A stretch of DNA of 64,000 nt, from positions 8,751,704 through 8,815,703 of the forward strand of contig NC_088304.1 in the NCBI RefSeq assembly GCF_032854445.1. The letters run 5' to 3'. The notes beneath the pieces are model-generated. The model worked only from the letters and a program-made list of their open reading frames with translations, was not told the DNA's origin and made no database searches. The stretch's first letter is position 1. Each line of letters begins with the position of its first letter. Shown here piece after piece: positions 35,876-48,638 of the stretch. This stretch comes from Liolophura sinensis (Eukaryota; Mollusca; Polyplacophora; Chitonida; Chitonidae). The translations under genes and the position numbers were made by a program.

Positions 35876-38109
35876 GAGAGTTACAGCTGTATTACACTAA
35901 CAAAAATATCTGCGACCGATTCCGCAAAGCCATTAATTGTGACAAAAGTCAAACATTGAAATGCGATGCTAGAGCTTACTTTTCGGCCATATAAACTAAA
36001 GTTTTAACCACCTCATAATTGTTACCATATGACAAAAGCGTCAAACTTTCAACTTTCAGTGTCAAGATCTAGGTTTTTTATTTTAACGTCAGTCAGATAT
36101 GGCTTTGTGAAATCGTCCCTTGAAGCTTTATATATAAGGCCTCTAGGAATACCTAATTTACACCAATTTTTTGGTGCAATATTTTAACTTATCCAGATAT
36201 ATACAACGTATACCTGTATACGAAACTGCATTTTCGAACTTTTGTCAGTACAAAACAAAAACAGCTGGTACAATACAATACAAAGACATACATTAAAAGA
36301 ATGTATGCCTATATATCACTAAACTGACACACATGCAACGAATACGCGATATGCAAATATCGAATAAAGACTGTATGTAGGCACAGGGTGTTGTGAATAA
36401 TGTACGAAGTATATAGCTATATATTCCTCTAGACAATGTCGTGTCAGAACGAATGGAGATTTCCTTGTCGGTAAGACTCAAGTATATATTCAATATTTAT
36501 ATTATACTGGATGATTAGAATGAACAAAATTTAAAATATATCAGCAGAGGGTGTTGTGAATAATATATGAAGCAGCTATGTATTCCACCAGACAATGCCA
36601 CATCAGAACTAATTAAGAATGTATGTCGGTAACACTCAAGTATAAGCCTATATTTACTATTTGTATAAGATAATGCAACACAAGATGACAGTACAGGAAG
36701 CCTTTCAGGATATTTCACCATGCATGGATGCAGAACCTCAAACGTTGTCGTTATGTATATGTGGATTCGCTATAGATAAGACAATAGTGATAACAAACCA
36801 CAAGACATACGTTTTGTAAGGTTCTGCTTTACAAACCTATACAACTCTCCGAAATGGTTCCGCTATCAAGCAAAACAGTAAAGGAACATAATCGTTTATT
36901 TGAAGTCACGTGACATGCACGCGTGTGCGCACGCGACTTGCGGTGTCCATGGCCATGATATCACCAGGATATTATTCAAACCAGAATGCTTTTAAATAAG
37001 TTTGTTATCCAATATTTATATTCTTCTTCGCATTTCTTTTTCACCAAATAAAATGCTGTTGAGTGTTTTCATTCTGTTGTTAATTTCAGGTCCTCTTTGG
37101 TGCCAATGGCGTCATGGATTTCTTGTATTTATTTGAATAACAAACATTTATTTACAATGAACATTTTACTCTATAGTTAAGGTCCCACGGAGTGCACCCC
37201 AAAATAAAAGGTGAAAATAAAGTAAAAAAAAAAAAAAAGCGGCCCTGCATAACGGGCATTCTACGTTATAAGCATAAATATAGCCCATAATATATCCACC
37301 TTAGCAGTCACGCGATTTATTTCTTTTCAGCGAAAAAATTCTAAAAAGAAGAGGGGAAAAAAGATAATAATGATAAGTGAAACTAGATCAGATATACATG
37401 TAATTTTTAGTTCTTGGTCTTTTGGTTGACGCACGAACAGTCTACACCAGTTCTCTTGTCGTGGAAAGATTGGCGCATAAAGTATATGAAGTCCATCGTA
37501 TAGTGATCGCCGACCAATATCCAGCGGTGTCTGTCGCGTAACAGAATAGCTCATAGCGGTATACCAAAAACTGCTAAGCAGGATCTCTCAAAAACTTAAA
37601 CTTTTGGTTTCGTTATTGCAACATTCTTCAGCGTTCTTTGAGTCACGCCGAATGGATTATCAATACCATACCCTGTATTTCTTCAACCTTTTCGCATGTT
37701 TGTAAGGAGTTTATTCAAGCTAAGTTTATTCAAAACTCAATATTAAATAGCCCACGTTTTCACAGGGTGTGTATACCCTATTATGTAAATCTCTTTGTTC
37801 AGATCAAGTAACCACTCCATCTACTAATATAAGAGATTCACAATACAGGGTATGTATGTATACAGAGATAAGAATGGATTACTTTTTTTATATAGTACGC
37901 TACAAATTAGCCCTAGCAGGCCTAAGCTATAAAACTCACACCTGTTTCCAACCAGACTGATGAAACTATATAATTGTCAACCCCAATAACCTTTTGCGAA
38001 ATTAAGCCAAGTTCACGGAAGCTCTGTTCACATGGCTTTTACCTTAGATCTATAATAAACAACCCACAAGTTATATAGCATAGGGGCCACCTATATTGTG
38101 TTTATACTG

Positions 38110-38132
38110 GGAAGAGCATTTGATGCTCTTCC
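38110..38132. repeat. Palindrome abutting the tandem duplication
   Basis: GGAAGAGCAT-TTG-ATGCTCTTCC: 10-bp arms, 3-nt loop, ending 2 bp before the duplicated unit. Confidence 0.9.
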
Positions 38133-38133
38133 A

Positions 38134-38456
38134 GGTATATATTAGAAATCCCTTCAAAAAGTTTACCTGCACACGTTCTTGGAGTATTAAATGGGAACGT
38201 TCTCAGAATATTAAACTGGGATATTCTCAGAATATGAAAAAGGCACGTTTGCACAGAGTTCATCAGGTCACTGACATGAACGCTATAAATTATATAAGAG
38301 GTATATATTAGAAATCCCTTCAAAAAGTTTACCTGCACACGTTCTTGGAGTATTAAATGGGAACGTTCTCAGAATATTAAACTGGGATATTCTCAGAATA
38401 TGAAAAAGGCACGTTTGCACAGAGTTCATCAGGTCACTGACATGAACGCTATAAAT
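38134..38456. repeat. Perfect 166-bp tandem duplication
   Basis: 157 bp at 38134-38290 recur without any mismatch at 38300-38456, separated by 9 bp (TATATAAGA). Includes internal CAGAATATTAAA / CAGAATATGAAA repetition. Confidence 0.95.
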
Positions 38457-40151
38457 GACCTTGATAAACTGCATGGCCTAGTTGCATGGAAACTATTCTG
38501 TAACTATATATACCAACAGAGATTAGATATACGATATACCATGGTAGTTGCAGTGAAATTAGCCTATACGATTGCCTAAAGGAACAGAGACGTGACTCAT
38601 ATGTGATAGGCCAACCTTTCATATATCTGTCAGTTTTGGCTCTCACTGCCCTATGCCTTATGCAGTGCTTAGGTTTTTTTTTTATTCATTTAAGAAGTTT
38701 GCACTCTTATAAGTTTTCCAAAGAATTACTTAACTAAATTTTTATTCATTTTTCATTTTTATTTTCATATTTTATTTCTAAACCACTAGCACGAGAAACA
38801 AGTGCAATTGGTCGACAACGAATGGAGACCAATACTCTGTAACCATCGATAATGTGCATGATATAACGCTTTGGTTTTTGCCTGATAATATTTTTACTTT
38901 TGATGCGGTATACAAAGAAGGGGTCGTATTTTGAGAGAAAAAAAAAACTAAGCCAAACGACATATTATATTTTAAATATCATAAAATGATGTCCTTAGTT
39001 GCAGATACAGTTTCGACACTGTAAATTATGTACTTCATCCTGATTTTGATATTTTCAATAACAATTAGATGACAAAGAAGGCATAAGTCTTTTCTGACCG
39101 ATATATCAATGGCCCAGCTATATCTATTATATAATTGTGGACACAAATATAATTCTACGTTTTATCTGTCTTCAAAAACGGCAAGTTTGAGTTCAAGTTT
39201 TGTTTGTGTGTGTGTGGGGTGGGGTGGGGGGGGGGGAGGGTTGATGAAAAGTGTCCGCTTTGCAATTACAACAAAAAGTTTTCCCTTGGGCAAATCAAGA
39301 ACTCCTAAACGTTTTGTAGGCGAATGATAGGTTTCCCAGATTACTTGCACCAACGGTAATATATGTTGTCAATGTTGATAAATGTGTCTACATGCAGAGA
39401 GGTATGTCAATGTATATGGTTTCGTCACAAGTTTCTCGAGTACATGAGTGCTACTTGTAACAATAAGGAGTTATCTCCCTTTACCAAATAACATGTTACA
39501 GGTGTTAGTTGCGCAAGAAGGAAGTGTGAAACCCACTGCAAACTCGGCTACGTGTGGCATCAGATTCCAAACTACAGGGCTCTGCATTTTTTTTTCCAAC
39601 TACTATTGTAGTTTCAGAAAGTTGCTACTGAAATCATATTGTGCCAACCATTTAAACATGCCTATAAATGCAACCTCATCATCCAGTCCAATCTATATAA
39701 TACCTGTTTGTAACAGTTGACAATCGGCACCCGCGGCCATGTTACATAAAAAGTTTATGTTCCAGTGCACGTGGTGAAAGGCATTCTCCAAGAGAGACCG
39801 TGTAATACTTTTGTTATATAAATCCAATATGGCCGCAGGTTTAAGTCATGTATAATACATATGTCTGAAAATAAAACTTGGATACACTTGGAAAATTGGA
39901 TACATTTTCGCACTTCATTTGAATGGTGGCGATACTGACCATTCTTAGAAAATGTACAGTACGAGGACCAACAGCCAACATCGTGTTCTTCCCAATCAAA
40001 TCATAAATCACCCGTATATCGAAGGGTCATTGTACAACTGCCTTTGCTAATCTGGAATACGGACGTGGAAACCTTTAACCAGATATGATTGGAGATATTA
40101 ACTGAAAGAATTATCTAGAAGTAAAATAGGCTTTTATTGTGGCCTCCACAG
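38457..40151. other. No gene recognised
   Basis: AT-rich with CpG. Contains a G-run cluster at 39216-39240 able to form a G-quadruplex on the plus strand (four runs of 3 or more G). Confidence 0.4.
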
Positions 40152-40153
40152 GA

Positions 40154-40384
40154 ATGGCAAAGAATGACCGAGAACTGCTCAGAGCTGCTATCCTTCCTTA
40201 CGCGCTATACCCCTACCGACCATTTGAACTGTTCAGCCAGTTCATCCTAGAACTCAAGACGTGTTACAAACTCTTTCAAAGAGCATTAGTACAAAAGCAC
40301 CCATTGCCTACAGGCCATTATGCTCCTTTGAGTGAAATGCACCTTTTGTATCAGTACGTCCTTAAAAAAAGCCATCTGCCTTAA
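40154..40384 (+). CDS. Candidate exon or small ORF, 76 codons, unknown
   Basis: Unrecognised. ATG at 40154 has G at -3 and +4 and follows a splice-acceptor-like GGCCTCCACAG ending at 40151. The predicted chain starts MAKNDRELLRAAILPYALYP and is hydrophobic-basic with an amphipathic look. No strong donor inside. It is either an initial/terminal exon or chance; no neighbours support it. Confidence 0.2.
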   Translation: MAKNDRELLRAAILPYALYPYRPFELFSQFILELKTCYKLFQRALVQKHPLPTGHYAPLSEMHLLYQYVLKKSHLP

Positions 40385-42285
40385 ACCATGCATAGTAAAC
40401 ATGTCTTTACGTGCATATTGTATGTTGTCAGTTTTGCATCAATATATACAAAATTAGAACTCCAAAACAACTGCAGACGCATGAATAGATTTATCAGGTT
40501 TTTCACACAGATCCATTATTCTTGTAATTGTACTTTTTTATGCATATTCTTAGACGTTTCGTTTTAATATTTGGCATTTAGTTGTGATCAAGCCTTACTA
40601 TTAGAACAACTGGTCATAATATGTTGCAATATTTCTAAAAGTGACGAGCAGACATATTCAGTCATTCCTGTGAAAAGAAACTTGTTCGCTTCATCAATAT
40701 GACGTTTCGCTAACGTCGTTATCGAGAACCAATTTAACGGAGACATAAATGGCAAGGGAGGTAAACTACGATAGACAGGGGCGTATTTGGGTGTATTCTC
40801 AGGGTTAGGATGGTATGAAGGATTTTAATGTGGGCACCTGTTCGAATGAAACGCTTCGACAAACATTAGCTAACATAACATGAGTACACAATCACGGCAG
40901 GAAATACATGTACAAAAACTGTAGAATATCACCAAAGAGTATAATATATACAAAACAACTTCAGGCATCATTTATTTGACGTTAGGGATAACAATATTTG
41001 TTTGGTCATTTTAACATGGTCATTCTTCAGCTCTTTGATTATTATCTTGTTTTGCACCATTTCTGGCGCATTTTATTCTTTGGGAACCCTCAATGGTTAT
41101 GGAAGTCGTCCTGTATGTGACCCACAGTGTTGACTGGGGTTAATAAAAGGGTTATAGACAGTTACTTGACTCGAACATGACTAATCCATACAAACTCTGC
41201 GATTTGAGAAGCATATGTAACATATGATGTACCTATGAATGGTGATCCTTTCGGTGAACCAGAGAAGGTGTCATTCTACAGAAAACTAACTGTTCTGTTA
41301 TTGTTCTTACCAGTTAAATGTACTATAAACTTGTACATATATGATTCCAGCACATATTCGTTGGCGATATAACAGCTGTGTTCTGTTCGCTTCAGACGTG
41401 CATGTGTCTTTACCACAGCACAAGTGTAAGCTATATAACACACTAGTTTAAATTGCTGCAAAGCCAATCCCGGGCTTGGACCAAAGAATGAGTGAATGTA
41501 ATACTGAATGAATGATTTTTGTCTGACGCCACATTGGCAGAATTGCATCCATTATATATTTTTTTTTTTTTTTGCATCAATTTGGACCAGCGGACTTTCA
41601 CCCAACGTCCAAGAGAATAAGGACACTTAACCAAAACCTGTCTTCAGAATCGACAAAATACAAAACCTGGTTCAGGAAACCCAATCTTGCATATATTCAA
41701 GTACATCTCAGGAACCGAAACCAAAGGTCAATGCAAAGGATAGAAAAAGGATCGCATAGATCTATAAGCACACACATAAGTACATGTATTGACCCCCCCC
41801 CCCCGCCCAGCCCTCGGGATCATCCCAACCCCTACCCCCACCCAAACAAGCTATAAGCGTTCGCAAAGAACAGTAGGCCCACATACATCTGCAGAAAGCG
41901 GCGAGAAGTAAATATGGTACAAGCAAGTGGGGATATAAGCTGTATATTAAAAAATATGCCATGGCTTATATAATTATGGTAAATGAGAAAACGAATCACC
42001 AGCAAGCTTATCAGCATAAGCACAAGACAGCGAACAAGCCTTTCAACTTTAATACACTTGATTGAGATTGCTGCCGTAGATGTTATATCAGTAAGCCACA
42101 GTGCACGTTTGCACTAACACACTAACTCATATACATGGTCTCCATACAGCTTTGCGAAAGAGGTATACACAGGTTTATAAACGGAAAAAAAGTATCGACC
42201 TGATATATGCAGCCTACCTTAATTTGGTATGTGTGTTTTTGTACGATGATGCAATATTTCTACATCAAAAACCCACAAAGAGATA
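40385..42285. other. No gene recognised
   Basis: AT-rich sequence with a T run (41561-41573) and a C run (41793-41804); no supported exon or repeat family. Confidence 0.4.
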
Positions 42286-42424
42286 GGGTCCAGTTTCACA
42301 TACAAGTTCTCATACATGATAATCGCACATAGAGCACAATGATACAATAGTAGTGACGTACAAAATATCGTGCGACAAATGTACGACAAAAAAAAGTCGT
42401 ACGCTGCTTTGTGAAACTGGACCC
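42286..42424. mobile_element. Miniature inverted-repeat element (139 bp)
   Basis: Terminal inverted repeats GGGTCCAGTTTCACA are perfect over 15 bp (42286-42300 and 42410-42424). The inner part holds the hairpin GTACGAC-A8-GTCGTAC. No coding capacity. Confidence 0.75.
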
Positions 42425-45169
42425 AGACGTCTAGCCTTTAAAATGATAACTCTGAGCATAGAGCAAAGAAAATATCTTGGAGTTCATAATACACTCTTGC
42501 TGTTAGCATATCCAGAGGAGTTAGTCTTTAACACATCTTTGATTTAAACACGTGTTTACACAAAGCAATCTCAGATAATTGCTACATTATACATATGATC
42601 TGATACAAATGAGACACATAGGTTGGGCAGACAACCCAGGCAGCGTATCATACAATATCTGCACTGTACTCTTTTATATACAAAGACAAAATAAGCATTA
42701 CAGGGAAAATCAGCTTGCAGATAAGATCATATCCATAATGTTCCTTATTCCAAGATTGAATAAAACGTCTATGCCAGTTAAGATCTGCGAAAAAAGGCCT
42801 AATGAGTGCAGATATTCATATATTCTTAGTACAAATATACCCGCTATCCTAAAATGCTATGGCAATATAACGGCAACAAGACCACAGTCTGTAAGAAGGT
42901 CATAATCTGTAACAAGATCCTGCAAGCAGACACGAATGAAGGTAAGCTGGGGTTAGGAAGGAAGGCAAGGAAGCCCTGATACAATGGCAACGTTGAGGGA
43001 CAAGGAAAGGGTCTTCTATATAAAAGCTCGCAAGCACATAAAGGGAAAGTGGCTGGAAATCATTCACAAGCAGACTGGTGGCATTTCATACACAGCGCAG
43101 TACAAGACCGGCGGAGCTTCTAGAAATAACAGCGTATGATGTTACATATATGACGCGAGGCGACATGCAAGGTATATTCCCAACGGAATCAAGCAAGCAG
43201 TTCCCCGATTATAAGCTACGGCAGACGATGAGCAAGAGATGTGGGATACAAGTGCAGGACTTCTTGAAACACCGTCCACAACAGAAAACGCTTATGATCA
43301 CAGATATATATGGTTTATTGGGATCAAGATACATATATAGGCTGTCACCGTGATGTGGTCAGATATTTTAACAGACTTTTACAGAAACATGCACTCCCAA
43401 TTAATACATCGTGACATGAAGAAGTTTGTAAATACATCGAGCATTCAGACAACGATATACATGTATAATAGGATACACATTTAACACATATATACATGAA
43501 GCTACCAATAACCTCCAAAATGGAACAGTGAGACACACTATACAGGATCTATACAACAAAATCGTTTACACAGTGGATTACACTAAGTGAACCTATATAC
43601 TACAGATCCATTCACTATACATGTATCCATACATACGGATTTTTTGTTAAAAATTGCACAAAAATATATATGATTTGGATTCTGATATACATGCCTGCAT
43701 ATAAGGCACACGCTCATTTATTTTGTTGAATGTCCCTTTTTGATAAAAAACATAACTAAATCAAAAGGAAAATATGTACACGAAATGCTCCACCAATCAG
43801 TCATACTCAACTAATTTGTTGACACTGTTAATTTTCCCCCAACGATATCGAAGGTGGAAGTGGGCTAGTGCTATATGCAAATATCTGCTTACATATACAT
43901 CCCCATACAACACATATGAACGAGCCAGAGTTTAACGCTGTTAAAACGCATCGTTCCCAGATAATTGTCTTCGTCAGTGTATATGCAATCTTGCACACTG
44001 CAGTTTTGTTCTACAGCTTCCACCCAAACAATCCATTCAGAAATTTCAAGTGTGAAACAAGCTTGACTAACAGGTTTCAGAAACTGTGACCCTGGGTTAT
44101 AAAATTCATTTTATAAATGTATAATAATATAGCCGGGTCCATACTGAACCACTTTTTTTTAATGTTTCCATATTTATATCAATATAAAAAGATAACTAAT
44201 AATTAACTTATATTGCTTATATTTATATCATTTTGCATTGGGAAAAGCACGCTTCGCAAAAACTGGGAATTCAGCTCATCAGGAACATGTTTGTGCGGAT
44301 GGTGTAGAATTCTTGATGTTTTAACGGGGTCAATAAGTTACCATGCATCTGATTACAAACCTAAGCGAAGAATTTTTTTCTGGTTTTGGTGTCGACAAAG
44401 ACGTATGATTCTAATTCAAAAATATGAAGTATATATATATATATATTCATATATATACGAGGTTTTCTTAAAGAATTTACACAAAATGACTGAACGAATG
44501 GTATCACGCGTGCTTATCTCAAGCACAAACACTATATAGGCCAATCATACTCTAGCATTAGAGTTTACTCCAGTGTCCTTTAGTTCGCAGGATCGTTTTA
44601 ACCCTTTCTTTGTAGGAACATTTCTCGTACAAGTTATACACCATTAATTGAGCAGCTTCAGTTCTCGCCTGTGCCCGAGTTTCTCAGAATATGTCCAAAC
44701 GTTCACGTATGGAATGACAACATGCCAAAGAGGCGCAGAAAACACAGGGATACGACACTCAATACATGCAATGAATGACGTAAGATGTTTGGCACAGCGT
44801 ATGTGTGACCTTGGGCTTGCACAAGCTCGCGAACTGCTGACTCCTAATATATCTGTAGCCTATATATCTCGCCATTCCTTACGCAATCAGTTGCTCGAGT
44901 AAAGAATGAAGAAATAGGCCACTGATAGCATGGGTGTAGCGGAATAAGGATTTACAACCATATTATAAAGACGGCTTAAGTTTAAAAACCCACACATCTG
45001 AAAAAGGTCGTCCATACTGCAATTTCGTGTACCATAAACACGCACGACTTATACTGGCCCTACACTCTAACCCCAATATACTTGATAGTTCACAACACGG
45101 TCAAGCTGCCACTGTATGAAATTACGAGCGATGAATCCGCAACGACAATCGCCATGCAGCACTGTAATT
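42425..45169. other. No gene recognised
   Basis: AT-rich, CpG-containing sequence. Open frames of 60-108 codons exist but lack splice sites, codon bias or repeated use. Confidence 0.4.
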
Positions 45170-45300
45170 TACTTATTTATTTGACTTGTGTTTAAAGTAT
45201 ATTTCCACTACACTATAATTTTTATTTCTATTTGATTGGGGTTTTACGCCGGACTCAGGAATAGTTCACACAGTACTATAAAGACCAGTACCGGTATGTA
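45170..45300 (-). mobile_element. SINE family A tail fragments
   Basis: TTACTTATTTATTTGACTTG and TTTGATTGGGGTTTTACGCC followed by GACTCAGGAATAGTTCACA: two tail segments in series, decayed. Confidence 0.55.
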
Positions 45301-45382
45301 AAGGATTGTATATGGTAAACCGTATATTAATAAAATAAGGATAGTACAGTTTGTAACAGTCACTTTGATACCATATTATTCG

Positions 45383-45650
45383 TTACATGGCTACTCAGTG
45401 ACACCATATATTTCCGTATCCTATCACTGAGTCACCGTGTAACGAATTTATCCGGCAAAGACCCATCAATTCAGTGCAGAAGACCGATGTATTCATGAAA
45501 CGCTTCAGCGATGGGACCATCGTTGGACCTCCAACCTTCTCAGCATTTGACGTCGTCTGCAGGATTCGAGAATATATCTGCACTCCACGTGACCGTTGTT
45601 GTCCAATGAAAAACGGAGTATTTTGTCGGATGCGGGACAAATAATCAGTC
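45383..45650. mobile_element. Inverted-repeat element, family E copy 2
   Basis: Reverse-oriented relative of 14403-14735. The hairpin end at 45383-45442 has a shorter loop than copy 1. An 85-codon minus-strand open frame lies inside, but copy 1 does not preserve the same protein, so I do not call it coding. Confidence 0.7.
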
Positions 45651-46614
45651 ATAGAGCACGTAAAGGATAATTAATACAATATGGCAGATATCCAATATTA
45701 TACATATAACACTGCATGTATACTCTTAAGTGGAATTAAAAATTACAGTTCAGTTTCTGCCATAAAACATTAATTTTAGGAACTATAGCCTAATTTTTAT
45801 ATTCTGCCATCTGACATCATAACCATAGCATACTGTGAATTGCATCACATTAGATGCGGGGCTCAGGTTGGTCACCATTATAAACGGCTGAAAAAGCGGT
45901 CATCACTGACTGTTCGTATATGGGACGAAGATTATAAACCCGTTTAAAATCTGGCAACACACAACTGCTAAGGATACACCCAGGGGGAAGGGTCTCCTGT
46001 TTACCTTAGTAAGTTAATCTGTGTATACACCGCAGAAAAGCATTTGACACCAGACATACATTCGTGATCACGCCTTTAATTAGAATGCTGAGTTTCCGCA
46101 TATATAGCCGCGAGGCCAGTTTTTGCCTATCATCGCTCGTCATCAAGTGCCACGAAGGGCATGTGTTCAACAGCATCAATGTCACGTCATGAGTGTCACA
46201 AACTGCTCCCGGCTGCGTCCATATATTCATACTGTTTACGGCCAAAAATAACCCGATGCCACAGTTACACATAAATTGCATTACTGTTAATTACCCCGAG
46301 TGCAACCGTTATAAAGCCAAGCATATGCCTATAGAACGCTTACAATTGGGACAGCCATAGCGATATCCCTATTTGAAAGATGAAGATTAAGCCTATAGCT
46401 AAATATTTTGTTTACAGTTCCAGATGATTAAATACTTAATTGCGTAGTTACACGTGTCAAAACATTACACCTATTTGAGTGTTTCACATTCTTGTGCGTG
46501 TATATGTTAAAAATTTAAGCCTTTGAACGCATGTCAAATTTAGACATCACTCAAAACTGGCTTTTTTTAATCGGCCACATCGATGCCCTTAAAGGATATT
46601 TGCGAGCCGAGTAG

Positions 46615-47040
46615 ATGTAGTACCAATAGCTGAACAATTGGGGAAGTTTCGAGTTGGAACTCTTTTGTCGTCAAAGGTAAAAACAGTCACAGTGTGCCTC
46701 GTGAATGGTGAAAAATGTTACACAACCTTGTTAAAAATGATTTACAGACCACCTGTCTCACCTGTCTCACCCCCACAAATAACACATCTTCCTTTGGCAA
46801 CTTCTCCAGTTCACAAAACGTTCAGATTCTCAAGTTTCTCTTTCATTCGTGTACTCTAAATTACTTTTCATGACACATTTTACAGACGCCCATGAATGGG
46901 AACAAAAATAGATGGCGAACATTTTTGACAGGTCACGATACCGTTGGACTGTTTTTACCTTTGTCGACAAAATAGTTCCAACTAGAAACTCTCTTATTGA
47001 ATTGCCGTAGAAATAAGATTGATGGATCAACTATATATGT
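46615..47040. mobile_element. Long-inverted-repeat element (about 400 bp)
   Basis: Left arm near 46638-46722 contains AGTTGGAACTCTTTTGTCG and CAAAGGTAAAAACAGTC. The right arm near 46915-47000 is its reverse complement with a few mismatches. No transposase frame; a MITE or foldback element. Confidence 0.7.
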
Positions 47041-47179
47041 AACATTATATATCTGTTACATATTTTGACTGTCAAAAAGTAAATTTTCATTCCAAAAGTT
47101 GAATTTATTTGTTTATTTTTATTTTTGCCACTGGAAATTTATCAACTGGAAGGTTTGTCTCACTTATCATAAAACTTTT

Positions 47180-47297
47180 CCCAATTAGAACTCGTAAGTT
47201 AATTATTATTTTAAACTCGCAAGTATGTACGTGTTTTAACTCGCAAGTAAATCCTTGCCTTAACACACAAGTTAATCCCTATTTTAACTCGTAATTT
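47180..47297. repeat. 24-bp tandem repeat, about 4 copies
   Basis: Units start CTCGCAAGT or CACACAAGT and end TTAA, spaced 24 bp; the frame across it gives an 8-residue period (NSQVNPCL-like). Confidence 0.8.
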
Positions 47298-47545
47298 TGT
47301 AACGTATAAACTGTTTGTCCTTTTGTCCAGCGTTTCTGTGAAACTGGGTGTTAAAATCAGCATGTTAAAACCAAGCCATCATAAACTTAACATTTTTAAG
47401 GGGGATCATTGTACTGTTATATTCAATCTTTTTAGCTGCAGCACATTCGTGTGGTGAAAATATCTTAACAATCCACCCTTTAACTGCCCGGTCTACACAG
47501 TCCTATAACCATCAGTTGCTGCCAGATGCCCCCCGACACGGCTGG

Positions 47546-47758
47546 CTAGTCCATGCACCCACACTCAGTCCCTTGTTCGCTCATACATGTCATTGGACTG
47601 TGTTTATCATCAGTACACCGGTTCCCTTGTCCGCAGTGCTCGGCAAGTCCGCAGCTTTGGCACTCGTCTGTAAATAAATACGGTCCGGGGAGTTGAGTGC
47701 GACATAGCGTGCCTGGGATTTCTGTCTGCGCGAATCCCATGCATCTGCCGCAACACAA
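47546..47758 (-). CDS. Candidate terminal exon of a cysteine-rich protein
   Basis: Unrecognised. About 70 codons on the minus strand, ending in TAG, beginning just after an acceptor-like GTGTTAG. The chain has 11 cysteines (positions 2, 3, 6, 19, 33, 36, 42, 48, 58, 66, 68), e.g. CCGRC, ECQSC, HCGQGNRC and ECGCMD, an unusual density suggesting a disulphide-rich secreted or extracellular module. The stretch is GC-richer than its surroundings. No signal peptide or upstream exon was found, and the acceptor is weak. Chance remains possible. Confidence 0.3.
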   Translation of the reverse strand: MCCGRCMGFAQTEIPGTLCRTQLPGPYLFTDECQSCGLAEHCGQGNRCTDDKHSPMTCMSEQGTECGCMD

Positions 47759-48444
47759 CTAACACTGTACATGTCCTCGTTCTGTTGCCTCGCCAGTGTT
47801 CATTTGGTGTCGGTGCATGATCTTTCAGTCAGAAGTGCACAAGCAGATTCGTTTGTCGATAGATTACACTATCATGTTAATCGATACCTTTTATGCAAAT
47901 CACAGAGTAATGTTTCTAAACAATACAAGGGCAGTACCTATATACTTTATCTCAGAAAGGCTGCTATGGAACATGTTTACATGTCCCAGGAGCTACGATA
48001 ACCCCATGTATATGGAGACTATGCACCCGCTGCTAGAAAGACAATTCTGCAGAAAAAGAATAGGTGGAAACTGCAAAAATAAAAAATCATTAATGCATTC
48101 ATTCCTGCCAATCATGATTCAGAACTGAAATGTATAGATATACAGATGAAACAAAAATTTACGCGCTCATATATTTGTAATAAATACATATATCTCGGGT
48201 TTAAAAACTTAATCATAATAAATATTAATCATATATAACGACGTGACATCCAATATGGCACAATGTAATAGATTTAAAATAACCACGCTGGTTTAGACTT
48301 TAAAATAGATGTATAATATTTTGAAACAAGAACACAACATAGATATACCGATATAAGCAAAATATTGTTATCTTAGTAATTACATATAGCTCACTGTCAA
48401 ACGTTTTAGATCATGCATATATCTGCCTAAATTACATTGACCAA
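47759..48444. other. No gene recognised
   Basis: AT-rich; overlapping plus-strand frames at 47771-48128 lack support. Confidence 0.4.
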
Positions 48445-48638
48445 CGTTGCTAAAGCACTGACGACAATTTAACGTAGCTAAAGCACTGATGACAATGTCG
48501 CGTTGCTAAAGCACGGATGTCAATGTAACGTTGCTAACGCACTGCTGACAATTTAACGTAGTTAAAGCACTGATAACAATTTAACGTTGCTCAAGCATTG
48601 GTGACACGTTGCTACAGCACTGGTGACAATGTAAAGTT
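48445..48638. repeat. 28-bp tandem array, about 7 copies
   Basis: Unit like CGTTGCTAAAGCACTGATGA plus CAATTTAA; the first two units are spaced exactly 28 bp, later ones vary and one is shortened. Confidence 0.85.

Larger units (their letters stand above)
32961..38132. other. No gene recognised upstream of Kdm2
   Basis: CpG-containing AT-rich sequence. Holds a (TA)n tract (about 34004-34046), a YY1-like AAAATGGCGGCTATCTTGG (35011-35029), SINE fragments and a diverged roughly 175-bp repeat pair (about 36360-36520 and 36535-36690, sharing AGGGTGTTGTGAATAAT). Confidence 0.45.

Noticed and set aside
45395-45652. 85-codon minus-strand frame as a gene
   Set aside because: It lies in a repeated element whose other copy (14403-14735) does not preserve the same reading frame.
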